From: Candidatus Vagococcus giribetii
GTDB taxonomy: Bacteria > Bacillota > Bacilli > Lactobacillales > Vagococcaceae
NCBI RefSeq assembly: GCF_017316185.1
Contig: NZ_JAFLVX010000028.1
Location: 1 to 47,840 of the forward strand
Direction: 5' to 3'
DNA: 47,840 bases
This document shows positions 35,101-43,465 of the stretch, piece after piece. How positions within the stretch are numbered: position 1 is the stretch's first letter; each line of letters opens with the position of its first letter. The notes under the pieces are model-generated. The model saw nothing but the letters and a program-made list of their open reading frames with translations, ran no database searches and was not told the DNA's origin. A program made the translations under genes and the position numbers.

Positions 35101-36477
35101 ATGACAAAATTAAAAAAAGAAGTACCGGTTGCAAAAAATGATAAGCTATGGTTAACAATTGAGGATATGACTCATGATGGCCGTGGTGTTGGTAAAGTTG
35201 ATTTTTATCCTATATTTGTAGAAAATGCGATTGTTGGAGAAGAAGTCGAAGTTAGAGTATTGAAGACAACGAAAAAGTTTGCTTATGGAAAAGTCTTACA
35301 GTGGAAGAAAAAAAGTGCTGACCGCGTAGAAGATATTGATTCTGATTTAATTCGTACAGGAATTGCTCCACTACACCACATGAGTTACGAATCTCAATTA
35401 GCTTTTAAACAACAACAAGTTGAAAAAGCTGTTAAGCGTATTGGCGGTTTTGACAATCTTGAGGTAAAAGAAACAAAAGGAATGGATGTTCCTTTCAAAT
35501 ATCGTAACAAAGCGCAAATCCCAGTTCGTAAAATAAATGATCGTTTGGAACTAGGTTTCTTTAGAAGAAATAGTCATGATTTGATTCCGATTGAAGACTT
35601 TTATATCCAAGAAACAGCTATTGATGAAGCATTAATCTCCATTAAGCCAATCCTAGAAAATTACAATGTTAAACCATACGATGAAGAAAAACAAACGGGA
35701 CATTTAAGAAATATTGTTATTCGTAAAGGTCATTACACTAATGAATTAATGATTGTTTTTGTGACGAAAAAGAAAAAAATCTTCAAAATTGGAGAAATCT
35801 GTAAAGAGATTGTTGCAGCAGTACCTAATGTCACATCAATTATGCAAAGTATTCATACTGAAAATAATAATGTGATTCTTGGTAAAGAATTTGTGACTCT
35901 ATATGGTAGAGATTACATTGAAGATCAATTACTAGGTAATACATACCAAATTTCTGCTAAATCATTTTATCAAATCAACACAAAACAAGCTGAAATATTA
36001 TATCAAGAGGCCATTGACCGTGCTCAGTTAACTGAACAAGACGTGGTGATTGATGCTTATTGTGGTATTGGAACAATTGGTTTATCTTTAGCTAAACAAG
36101 TGAAACACGTTTACGGTGTTGAGATGGTTGAAGATGCTATCGAAGATGCGAAGAAAAATGCTGAAATAAATGGCATTAGTAATGTGGCATTTGAAGTTGG
36201 AAAAGCAGAAGTAATCTTTGATAAGTGGCTAAAAGAAGAGATTCAACCAACAGTTATCATTGTAGATCCACCAAGAAAAGGATTAAGCGAAAGCTTTATT
36301 CGTGCAAGTGTGGAAATGAACCCAGAAAAAATTGTATATGTGTCTTGTGATCCAGCAACATTTGCAAGAGATTTAAGCATTTACAATGAATTAGGCTATA
36401 CACCTGATTACGTACAACCAGTCGACATGTTCCCACAGACATCTCATGTAGAATGTGTGACAGTCCTAACTAAATAA
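35101..36477 (+). CDS. rlmCD: 23S rRNA (uracil-C5)-methyltransferase, RlmCD/RumA type
   Basis: The product has 458 residues. An N-terminal TRAM domain (about 10-70, LTIEDMTHDGRGVGKV) precedes the SAM-dependent methyltransferase domain with DAYCGIGTIGLSLA (SAM motif I) and V-D-P-P-R-K-G. The catalytic Cys is Cys416 in VSCDPATFARDL, as in RumA. The Fe-S cysteines of E. coli RumA are absent: the matching segment reads TGIAPLHHMSYESQL. This resembles streptococcal RlmCD proteins, which methylate both U747 and U1939. It is the last gene of the pcrA unit, before a bidirectional terminator. Confidence 0.93.
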   Translation: MTKLKKEVPVAKNDKLWLTIEDMTHDGRGVGKVDFYPIFVENAIVGEEVEVRVLKTTKKFAYGKVLQWKKKSADRVEDIDSDLIRTGIAPLHHMSYESQLAFKQQQVEKAVKRIGGFDNLEVKETKGMDVPFKYRNKAQIPVRKINDRLELGFFRRNSHDLIPIEDFYIQETAIDEALISIKPILENYNVKPYDEEKQTGHLRNIVIRKGHYTNELMIVFVTKKKKIFKIGEICKEIVAAVPNVTSIMQSIHTENNNVILGKEFVTLYGRDYIEDQLLGNTYQISAKSFYQINTKQAEILYQEAIDRAQLTEQDVVIDAYCGIGTIGLSLAKQVKHVYGVEMVEDAIEDAKKNAEINGISNVAFEVGKAEVIFDKWLKEEIQPTVIIVDPPRKGLSESFIRASVEMNPEKIVYVSCDPATFARDLSIYNELGYTPDYVQPVDMFPQTSHVECVTVLTK

Positions 36478-36480
36478 AAC

Positions 36481-36515
36481 AAAAAAACAGACTACTCAAA
36501 TAGTCTGTTTTTTGT
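36481..36515. terminator. Bidirectional terminator
   Basis: AACAGACTA pairs with TAGTCTGTT (right arm 36501-36509) around CTCAAA, with A- and T-runs on the two sides. It ends the pcrA operon and the convergent MaoC gene. Confidence 0.85.
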
Positions 36516-36958
36516 TATCTAAATGTCATTAAATTAGCAGTCATTGTTTCACAAACTAAACCATCTTGATCAATGGCTTTTGACTCTACTTTCATATAGA
36601 CACGGTCAGGTCGTGATTTAGAAGGATTGATTTCTTTTATGGTGCTTTCTACGTGTAGCGTATCTCCAGGTCTAACCGGTTTATTCCATTCTAAGTTAAC
36701 GCCAAGGCCAATAGCACCTTTTTCAAAGGGAATACTGTCAATCCATAATTTCATTGTGACGCTAGCTGTATGCCAACCACTAGCCACTAACTCTTTGAAG
36801 AAAGAGTCTTTTGCTTTTTCTTCATCAACGTGGAAAGGTTGTGGGTCATACTTTGTAGCAAATTCTATAATTTCGTCTAAAGGAATTTGATACTCTTCAC
36901 TTATAAACGTTTGTCCTACTTTAAATTCATCTGCACTCATTTTTTTAACATCTGTCAT
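36515..36958 (-). CDS. MaoC-like hot-dog dehydratase
   Basis: The product has 147 residues; AGGAGG precedes the ATG at 36958. The MaoC/(R)-hydratase signature is present as KYDPQPFHVDEEKAK (about 40-54), where Asp and His are the catalytic pair, and SGWHTASVTMKLW follows the central hot-dog helix. MaoC enzymes hydrate enoyl-CoA or enoyl-ACP substrates; in Firmicutes a role in lipid metabolism is likely but the substrate is unknown. It is monocistronic with its own ribosome binding site. A -10-like TATACT lies upstream on the minus strand. Confidence 0.9.
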   Translation of the reverse strand: MTDVKKMSADEFKVGQTFISEEYQIPLDEIIEFATKYDPQPFHVDEEKAKDSFFKELVASGWHTASVTMKLWIDSIPFEKGAIGLGVNLEWNKPVRPGDTLHVESTIKEINPSKSRPDRVYMKVESKAIDQDGLVCETMTANLMTFR

Positions 36959-37063
36959 TGATAAAAACCTCCAAAAATAATTAACTGTTATGTTATTAGT
37001 ATAATATGAAACCGTTTAAAACAGAAATGAGTTGCTTCATTAGCCATATTAATATAGGTAGTA

Positions 37064-37105
37064 AAAAAAGAAACAACCAGGTGAAAATTACTAGTTGTTT
37101 CTTTT
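37064..37105 (-). terminator. Terminator of the ABC-like pair (minus strand)
   Basis: AAAAGAAACAAC (37066-37077) pairs perfectly with GTTGTTTCTTTT (37094-37105); on the minus strand a T run follows. It overlaps the stop codon of the ATPase-like gene. Confidence 0.8.
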
Positions 37106-37655
37106 AGATAATATTATTGATTAATAAGCAATGATCGTAGTAAGGACTCTCAGCAACAAGTGAGCTATGAGATGAAATAATTAGTGATGCTTCTTGTAAT
37201 TGAGCAACACGTTTCAAAATAGGCATCAAATTAAATAAAAATTGACTTGTTTTTTCTGAAGAATCTATTGGATCAATGATAAAAATAGTCTGTTTTAACA
37301 CAATAGCTCGGAGCATTTGTAAAACAAGTTGTTCATTTTTAGAAAGGGTCATAGCAGTTGTTTCTAAGTCTAATCCTTGAAGTTTAAACTGAAAAAGTAA
37401 ACGAGAGAGTTCTGAAATAAACCATTGTTTATCTTTTTTAGAAATCCCAAGGAGTAAATTATCTTGAATCGATAAGAAAGGAATCATGTTATTTTCTCTA
37501 CCTAAAATGCCGTAGTAGGCATTTGATTCTGATTCTTGTAGTAAGGACATCATTTGTTCTTGGTGCTTATTAGTTGTTGGGGCATAGATTAATGTAATTT
37601 TACTTGAGAAAAAACTTGTATCAAAATCTGAATGTTTATGATTAATATCTATCAT
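37104..37655 (-). CDS. Degenerate ABC-type ATPase
   Basis: The product has 183 residues, shorter than a normal ABC subunit (220-250). Positions that match ABC ATPases are altered: the Walker A segment reads YAPTTNKHQEQ (no G-x4-GK[ST]); the Q-loop region reads ILGRENNMIPFLSIQDNLLLG with Arg in place of Gln; the signature reads LSKNEQLVL (LSGGQ-like only in LS..EQ); Walker B is FIIDPID with Pro where the catalytic Glu should be; the H-loop His is kept (ISSHSS). It probably lacks ATP hydrolysis. The start overlaps the permease stop as ATGA. Together they look like a compact, possibly non-transporting MacB/FtsX-type pair. Confidence 0.75.
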   Translation of the reverse strand: MIDINHKHSDFDTSFFSSKITLIYAPTTNKHQEQMMSLLQESESNAYYGILGRENNMIPFLSIQDNLLLGISKKDKQWFISELSRLLFQFKLQGLDLETTAMTLSKNEQLVLQMLRAIVLKQTIFIIDPIDSSEKTSQFLFNLMPILKRVAQLQEASLIISSHSSLVAESPYYDHCLLINNII

Positions 37656-38446
37656 GAAGCAAATCTCCTTTTCTTAAATGCAAAGGTTGTGTAACAATAA
37701 AAACCGGCTGAGTAAGCGACTATCATATTAATAAAAAGAAGGCAGAAATTAGCTATTAGGGTTGAAAACACATGATTAAATGAGAGGGTAGACACTTTGA
37801 CATCAAGTATTGATGTTCGGTTGTAAGGAAGAAGTGTCCTATCAGAATTAAGGGAAACAACATGATCTTCTTTCTCTTTTTCTTTAGTATCAGGGAAAAG
37901 GTCATCTTTTCGTTTCACAAGTTTCTCCGATTGGAAATAATGATTCATGACTTTTTGGTTAGTCTGAATACTCTCATTAATAATTTGATTATGAAAAACT
38001 AAAAAAGCACATAGAATAACAGGTAGGCTAATAATCACTGGGAAAATTAACTCAAGTAAAAGTCTAGGTAACATCTCGCGTCTTTTTATTCCAATATAAG
38101 AAAGGGAATAAAGCTCTTCTTTTCTTTCTTTCGTAAAGTAAACACTTAGTAAAAAGAAAGCGATAAATGATGTTAGTAGAATGATCAGTCTAATGTGATC
38201 ATAGAATGTCACAATCAGGTCATTACTCTTTAGCAAATGCTTGTTTAATTCTGTATCAAATTGAGGCAGGATTGTTTTGAGTTGATCCCACTTGCCTAAT
38301 AAATAATTTAAGGTCATTTTTTGAGTATCAAGTAATTGGGAAAGGAAGGCAAGACACATTAAAAAAAGTGAAAAGACAACAAATAAGCTAATGCTCATTC
38401 TTTTATGATATCTTGCTGCTTTAAAAGATTGTTTTAAATTTGTCAT
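37652..38446 (-). CDS. Compact FtsX-like membrane protein, partner of degenerate ATPase
   Basis: The start at 38446 (minus strand) is preceded by GGAGG at the right distance; the longer frame from 38461 contains that site and is rejected, so the length is 264 residues. Four hydrophobic segments (about residues 19-41, 83-103, 132-155, 230-253 of this start) give the FtsX layout. The cytoplasmic loop after TM2, FTKERKEELYSLSYIGIKRREMLPR, looks like the coupling helix of MacB/FtsX permeases (K-E-x-x-L..G). The extracellular loop between TM3 and TM4 is about 70 residues and charged. No family name is certain. It overlaps the ATPase gene by 4 bases. Confidence 0.72.
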   Translation of the reverse strand: MTNLKQSFKAARYHKRMSISLFVVFSLFLMCLAFLSQLLDTQKMTLNYLLGKWDQLKTILPQFDTELNKHLLKSNDLIVTFYDHIRLIILLTSFIAFFLLSVYFTKERKEELYSLSYIGIKRREMLPRLLLELIFPVIISLPVILCAFLVFHNQIINESIQTNQKVMNHYFQSEKLVKRKDDLFPDTKEKEKEDHVVSLNSDRTLLPYNRTSILDVKVSTLSFNHVFSTLIANFCLLFINMIVAYSAGFYCYTTFAFKKRRFAS

Positions 38447-38500
38447 CAATTTTACCTCCATAGGAAAATTATACCGAGTAGTTGTGAAAAAAATATGAAT

Positions 38501-38535
38501 AAAAAAGACTTTAGCATGAAAACTAAAGTCTTTTT
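38501..38535 (-). terminator. Terminator of ltaS (minus strand, bidirectional shape)
   Basis: AAAGACTTTAG (about 38504-38514) pairs with CTAAAGTCTTT (about 38523-38533), with A/T runs on both sides. Confidence 0.8.
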
Positions 38536-38544
38536 CGTTAATAT

Positions 38545-40692
38545 TTATTCACTTTTTTCAGATGTTGAGGTTTGTGTTGTCTCTTTTTCCTTAGGTCCAT
38601 AATACTCTTGATATGATTTTGTTTCATACATATCTTGAGTTGATTTATTACCATGTTGTGAGTAAACACTTGTTGATTTATCGCCTTTTTCTTTTTCAAT
38701 GGCTGTCATTTTTTCTAGACCGTTTTTGTAGTCATAATCTTCTGGGTTAACAGGTTTCAAACCACTTTCAGTATAGAATCTTAATAAGTCACCATTTGTC
38801 AAAGCGTCAGACATGGTTAATTGTGTATTAGAAGCTTGTCGAGCTTTTTCGACTTCAGCTGCTTGTTCGTCAGTCAACTCATTTAATAATTCACCAGTTT
38901 CGTTTAAGTAAACAGATTGACCAATAATCGTGTACTTAGGTGTTACCACAGTACCATTTCTAAAGGCTACTACTTGATCGTGATCTTTAGATAATAAATC
39001 TTGACCTAATTGAATGTAGTTACTTGTATCAACACCTAATAAATGAAGAAGAGTAGGTAAGATATCAATTTGACCTGCATAAGTATCAGAAACTTTACCA
39101 TTTGTTTGACCAGGGATATGGAACATAACAGGAACACGTTGCATTTGAGCGTCGTCAAATTCGTTCCAATCATCTTTAGATTTGCCAACTAATTCAGCTA
39201 AATATTTATTTCTTGAGTTTGAAATACCGTAGTGATCTCCGTACATAACAATGATTGAGTTATCGTAAAGACCGCTTTTCTTCAAGTAAGTGAAGAACTC
39301 TTCAACAGCTTTGTCTAAGTAGTTTGCCGTTGCGAAGTAACCGTTGATCGTTGGATCAGGTGTATTAGCAACTGGGAAACCAGCTTCATCACCCTTGAAT
39401 TGAGAGTAAGGGTAGTGGTTAGTTACTGCAATAAATTTAGAATAGAACGGTTGTTGTAAATGTTCTAAGTATTGTACTGATTGTTCCATAAACGGTTTAT
39501 CGTGTAAGCCATATTGGAAAGAGTTATCAGAAGTCACGTCATAGTAACTAGCATCAAAGAAGTAATCATAACCTAAGTGTTTATAAGTTTCATTACGATT
39601 CCAGAAAGCACCGCCATTACCATGGAAGACTGCACTTGTGTATCCTTGTGTTTGTTTTAAAATATCAGGAGCTGCTTGGAAGGTGTTTTTATCACCTAAC
39701 TGAGTAAACAGAGGACCTTGACTTAGTCCAAAGAATGAATTTTCTAACATTGTTTCAGCATCACTTGTCTTACCAGAACCAACCTGGTGGAAAGCGTTAC
39801 TGAAGCTATAGGTTTCATTTGAATGATATAAGCTATTGATAAAAGGTGTTACTTCATGTTCCACACCATTTTCGTCTTTCAACTTATAATCAATTAGAAA
39901 TTGTTGGAAACTTTCTAAATGGATATAGATAACATTTTTTCCTTTGGCCATTCCAAACGTGTCTGGGTTTGGCGCTGATTGATGTCCTTTTACATAATTC
40001 TGAACATCAATTAAATCATTTTCACTTGCTTGAGCACGACGTTGATTAGCATGGTAAGTTTGCACACCGTCATAAACAGTAAAAACATTCATACCTAAAT
40101 ATTTTACAATGTGATCACGTGAGAAAGTACGTTTTAGTAATTCTGGACGATCCATTTCAGCTAATGTTAAGTTAGCTGCGAATAAGAACACTGAAAAACT
40201 TGTAATAGCTAGTGACGTTCTTGCGCGAACTGGACGCTCATCCATTTTGATTTTTTTAGTTGCAAGCAATACTATGATGACGATTGAGTCAATCCAATAC
40301 ACAATGTCGTATGGACGGAACATTCTCAAGGCACTTTCTCCAAGACCTGATGAAACTTTACCTGCACCTAGCATGGTGTTTACAGTAATAAAGTCTGTGA
40401 ATTCTCGGTAGTAAATAACATTAGAGAATAATAAAAGTGTCGTTAGCATGGAGATAACGATCATCGAGATATAGGCTGCTTTTGGTCTTTTAACATATAA
40501 TGCTGCGGATAAAAGAAAAATCGTAGTAGGTATAGGGCTTAGGAATAAAATGAAGTATTGAAAAGCATTTTCAATTCCTAAGTTAAAATCTACTAAGTAA
40601 GCAAAGATATTCTTTACCCACAATAGGATAGCTAATAGCCCAAAGAATCCTAACCTCGTGTTTAGTATATTTTTATAGTAATTATGTTTCAC
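38545..40692 (-). CDS. ltaS: Lipoteichoic acid synthase (LtaS family)
   Basis: The product has 715 residues. Five N-terminal transmembrane helices (within residues 12-180) precede an extracellular sulfatase-like domain. Catalytic Thr309 lies in GSGKTSDAETML; Glu260 (YIHLESFQ) and the Asp-His of MYGDHYGIS complete the Mn2+ site. A signal-peptidase-like AQA-S site occurs at about 220-223, where S. aureus LtaS is cut. The enzyme polymerises glycerol phosphate from phosphatidylglycerol onto a glycolipid anchor, releasing diacylglycerol. A Ser/Thr/Glu-rich C-terminal tail ends the protein. Promoter TTGACA-N17-TAAAAT lies upstream. Confidence 0.96.
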   Translation of the reverse strand: MKHNYYKNILNTRLGFFGLLAILLWVKNIFAYLVDFNLGIENAFQYFILFLSPIPTTIFLLSAALYVKRPKAAYISMIVISMLTTLLLFSNVIYYREFTDFITVNTMLGAGKVSSGLGESALRMFRPYDIVYWIDSIVIIVLLATKKIKMDERPVRARTSLAITSFSVFLFAANLTLAEMDRPELLKRTFSRDHIVKYLGMNVFTVYDGVQTYHANQRRAQASENDLIDVQNYVKGHQSAPNPDTFGMAKGKNVIYIHLESFQQFLIDYKLKDENGVEHEVTPFINSLYHSNETYSFSNAFHQVGSGKTSDAETMLENSFFGLSQGPLFTQLGDKNTFQAAPDILKQTQGYTSAVFHGNGGAFWNRNETYKHLGYDYFFDASYYDVTSDNSFQYGLHDKPFMEQSVQYLEHLQQPFYSKFIAVTNHYPYSQFKGDEAGFPVANTPDPTINGYFATANYLDKAVEEFFTYLKKSGLYDNSIIVMYGDHYGISNSRNKYLAELVGKSKDDWNEFDDAQMQRVPVMFHIPGQTNGKVSDTYAGQIDILPTLLHLLGVDTSNYIQLGQDLLSKDHDQVVAFRNGTVVTPKYTIIGQSVYLNETGELLNELTDEQAAEVEKARQASNTQLTMSDALTNGDLLRFYTESGLKPVNPEDYDYKNGLEKMTAIEKEKGDKSTSVYSQHGNKSTQDMYETKSYQEYYGPKEKETTQTSTSEKSE

Positions 40693-40761
40693 AGATAGAC
40701 TTCCTTTCTATATTCCAACCCTTGTTTATTAAATCTGTAGTTAATATAAACATACTAATAT

Positions 40762-40790
40762 ATTTTACCTTCAAAAAAAAATTGTGTCAA
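40762..40790 (-). promoter_or_regulatory. Promoter of ltaS (minus strand)
   Basis: On the minus strand a perfect -35 TTGACA (40790-40785) lies 17 bases from TAAAAT (40767-40762). The leader to the ATG is about 65 bases. Confidence 0.75.
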
Positions 40791-40908
40791 TTGTTATGAG
40801 TAAAAATTCAAAAATTCAGACTTTGGCATGAGATAAATAAGTGTGGAAGCAACTTCAAGAAACTGATATAGTAGATAGTGTAAATAGAAAGAGAAAAGGG
40901 CTTTTTTA

Positions 40909-42090
40909 ATGAAACAAATTAAAGTAAGAAATAAAGCAAAAAAACAATTTAATCAACAATTTCCATTAATTCATAAAGAAGACTTATTAGTAGGAGAAAC
41001 ATTTGTCCCTGCCAATGAGTTTGTTGAGTTCAAAAGTGAAGACAACCAATTTTTAGGCTACGGCTATTTAGGAAGTCAAAATAAAGGGTTTGGTTGGGTT
41101 CTTAGTTTTAAAGAGAAAGAAACAATCACACCTAGTCTAATCAAACAAATATTAGTAAAGGCATTTAATAGAAGAAAACACTTTTTTTCTGATGAACAAA
41201 CGACAGCTTTTCGTTTGTTTAATGGTGAAGGAGATGGCTTTGGTGGTATGACCATTGACTGGTATCAAGGTTTTCTAGTCATTTCATGGTACAATGACAC
41301 TATCTATTCTTTTAAAGAAATGCTATTAGAACAAATCAAGAGTGCTTTACCTGAAGCAAAAGGGATTTATGAGAAAAGACGTTTTAAAGATGATTCTTTA
41401 CCTGAGTCTCAATTTGTTTGGGGAGAAGAAGCACAAGAACCTTTAATAATTAAAGAAAATGGTGTTTCATACGCTACCTATTTAAATGAAGGTTTGATGA
41501 CAGGAATCTTTTTAGATCAAAAAGAAGTCAGAGGCTTATTAGGTTCAGGTCTAGCTAATGGAAAAACTTTACTAAATATGTTTAGTTATACTGGAGCTTT
41601 TTCTGTTGCAGCTGTCAGTGGAGGAGCTACCCAAACAACTAGTGTTGATTTAGCTAAACGAAGCTTAGAAAAAACACAGGAACAATTTTTAGTAAATGAC
41701 ATGGATTTAGATCAACAACGAATTGTTGTTATGGATGTGTTTAATTATTTTAAATACGCTAAGAAGAAAGAGTTAAGCTATGATGTAGTGGTATTAGATC
41801 CACCAAGTTTTGCTAGAAATAAGAAAAAAACGTTCTCTGTAGCAAAAGATTACAGTAAATTGACTACAGAAGCAGTTGAAATTATCGAACCACATGGTAT
41901 GTTAATTGCTTCAACGAATGCAGCTAATGTTTCTTTTGACCGTTTTGAGAAAATGGTTGAAAAAGGAATTACTAATGGTCAAAGAAGATATAAACCAATC
42001 AAACAATTTAGATTGCCAGAAGATTTTGTTGTCTCAAAACACTTCGCTGAGGGTAATTATTTAAAAGTACTTGTTTATGAGATTATTTAA
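40909..42090 (+). CDS. Class I SAM-dependent rRNA methyltransferase, RlmI-like
   Basis: The product has 393 residues. A PUA-like N-terminal domain (about 1-75) is followed by an EEHUD-type middle region (RLFNGEGDGFGGMTIDWY) and a Rossmann methyltransferase domain: LNMFSYTGAFSVAAVSGGA (SAM binding) and VVLDPPSFARNKK (catalytic D-P-P-S-F). RlmI of E. coli methylates C1962 of 23S rRNA; the same target is likely here but unproven. The start is ATG 40909, with a weak GAAAAGGG ribosome binding site. An extended -10, TG-A-TATAGT, lies near 40864-40872. First gene of a three-gene unit with aroD and ebsC. Confidence 0.9.
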   Translation: MKQIKVRNKAKKQFNQQFPLIHKEDLLVGETFVPANEFVEFKSEDNQFLGYGYLGSQNKGFGWVLSFKEKETITPSLIKQILVKAFNRRKHFFSDEQTTAFRLFNGEGDGFGGMTIDWYQGFLVISWYNDTIYSFKEMLLEQIKSALPEAKGIYEKRRFKDDSLPESQFVWGEEAQEPLIIKENGVSYATYLNEGLMTGIFLDQKEVRGLLGSGLANGKTLLNMFSYTGAFSVAAVSGGATQTTSVDLAKRSLEKTQEQFLVNDMDLDQQRIVVMDVFNYFKYAKKKELSYDVVVLDPPSFARNKKKTFSVAKDYSKLTTEAVEIIEPHGMLIASTNAANVSFDRFEKMVEKGITNGQRRYKPIKQFRLPEDFVVSKHFAEGNYLKVLVYEII

Positions 42091-42122
42091 GAAGAATTTT
42101 TTAAGAGATGGGAAAGATGCAG

Positions 42123-42920
42123 ATGTCTAAGTTAAAGGTCAGAAATCTAACATTAGGAACAGGACAACCTAAAGTTTGTGTTTCTTTAATTGCTAGCAAT
42201 TTTGAAGAGTTGTTTGCCGAAGCATTAAGAATTAGTAAGATGGATTGCGATGTAATAGAATGGCGTGCGGATTATTTTATGTATGTCAATGATATTTCGT
42301 TTATGAGAAAAGCAGCTTATTTTATCCGTTATGCCATTGAAGATAAGCCTTTAATCTTCACTTTCAGAACACTAGATGAAGGTGGGGGTCAAGACATTGA
42401 GATACCTTATTATTTTGAGCTAAATCGCTATATGGTTCATACTGGATTAGTTGATATCATTGATTTAGAACTAGCTAAGTTAGTAGATAACGAAACAGAT
42501 GTGGTTCAATACGCTAAAAAGAATAACGTCAAAGTCTTGCTGTCAGCTCATGATTTTGAGCAAACGCCTAGTCAAAGTGAGTTAACTGAAACAATCTTTG
42601 ATATGAGACATATGGGAGCAGACCTGTGTAAAATGGCAGTTATGCCTCATTCTATGTCAGATGTACTTGATATATTATCAAGTGCCAACCATATTCAAGA
42701 AGAAAGAGAAGAGATTCCCTTTGTGTTAGTTGGAATGGGAGAAATCGGACGCTTAACTCGCTTAACAGGAGAGTTATTTGGCTCTGTTTTAACTTTTGCG
42801 TCTTCTGGAAAATACGAATCAGCTCCAGGACAAATGAAAATACCTGAATTAAGGCAAGGCTTAGATATTATCGGGAAAAAGAATGAAGGTGCTTTATTTG
42901 GTGAAGAAAAAAGTCGCTAA
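42123..42920 (+). CDS. aroD: Type I 3-dehydroquinate dehydratase
   Basis: From ATG 42123 the product has 265 residues. ATGs at 42108 and 42117 are in frame; 42123 has the best spacing to GGGAAAG, so the start is tentative. Active-site features of type I enzymes are present: EWRAD (Glu-Trp-Arg), LLSAHDFEQTP (His of the Lys-His pair), and LCKMAVMP with the Schiff-base Lys. It dehydrates 3-dehydroquinate to 3-dehydroshikimate in aromatic amino acid and chorismate synthesis. The gene stands apart from other aro genes, in a unit with an rRNA methyltransferase and ebsC, whose start it overlaps. Confidence 0.95.
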   Translation: MSKLKVRNLTLGTGQPKVCVSLIASNFEELFAEALRISKMDCDVIEWRADYFMYVNDISFMRKAAYFIRYAIEDKPLIFTFRTLDEGGGQDIEIPYYFELNRYMVHTGLVDIIDLELAKLVDNETDVVQYAKKNNVKVLLSAHDFEQTPSQSELTETIFDMRHMGADLCKMAVMPHSMSDVLDILSSANHIQEEREEIPFVLVGMGEIGRLTRLTGELFGSVLTFASSGKYESAPGQMKIPELRQGLDIIGKKNEGALFGEEKSR

Positions 42921-43383
42921 AACAAATGCTGTTCGCTTTTTAGAACAGAAAAAAATTTCATTTAAGTTATCTGAATATGAATACTCTGAGGATCATTTAG
43001 GAGCTAAAAGCACAGCGAAACAGCTTGGGATTGAGGAATCAACAATCTTTAAAACGTTAGTAGCAGTGGGGAATAAGACAGGTCCGTTAGTTGCGGTGAT
43101 TCCAGGAAATAAAGAATTAGATTTAAAAAAAATTGCTAAAGTTAGTGGGAATAAAAAAGTAGACATGTTACCGATGAAGGAATTAGAACCTTTAACAGGC
43201 TATATTCATGGTGGTTGCTCTCCAGTTGGCATGAAAAAACAATTTCCTACTTTTTTTGCTATTGAGGCAAAAGAGTTGGACACGATTCATTGTTCAGCAG
43301 GCATGCGAGGTTTACAGCTTGAGATTGATCCGAAAGTCCTAGTCACTTTATTAAGGGGTAGCTTTGAAGAGTTGACAAAATAA
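42901..43383 (+). CDS. YbaK/EbsC family Cys-tRNA(Pro) deacylase
   Basis: The GTG at 42901 gives 160 residues and an N-terminus (KKKVAKTNAVRFLEQKKI) that matches the family; an ATG at 42883 would add 6 residues and overlap aroD further. Family features: a conserved Lys near the start of the fold (TIFKTLVAVGN, K-T-L-V), VIPGNKELDLKKIAK, and GYIHGGCSPVGMKKQFPTFF with the G-x-x-S-P-x-G motif. These proteins hydrolyse misacylated Cys-tRNA(Pro). E. faecalis EbsC belongs here. It overlaps aroD by 20 bases and ends at a strong terminator. Confidence 0.93.
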   Translation: MKKKVAKTNAVRFLEQKKISFKLSEYEYSEDHLGAKSTAKQLGIEESTIFKTLVAVGNKTGPLVAVIPGNKELDLKKIAKVSGNKKVDMLPMKELEPLTGYIHGGCSPVGMKKQFPTFFAIEAKELDTIHCSAGMRGLQLEIDPKVLVTLLRGSFEELTK

Positions 43384-43428
43384 AAGACTAAACATTGTTA
43401 AAAAAAACAATGTTTAGTCTTTTATTTT
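43382..43428. terminator. Strong bidirectional terminator
   Basis: An 18-bp perfect stem (43382-43399 with 43406-43423) around AAAAAA, with T runs on both strands. It serves the ebsC unit and the convergent flavoprotein gene. Confidence 0.9.
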
Positions 43429-43465
43429 TCTCTAATAGCAAAACGACTTTTGACCTACTCTATTT

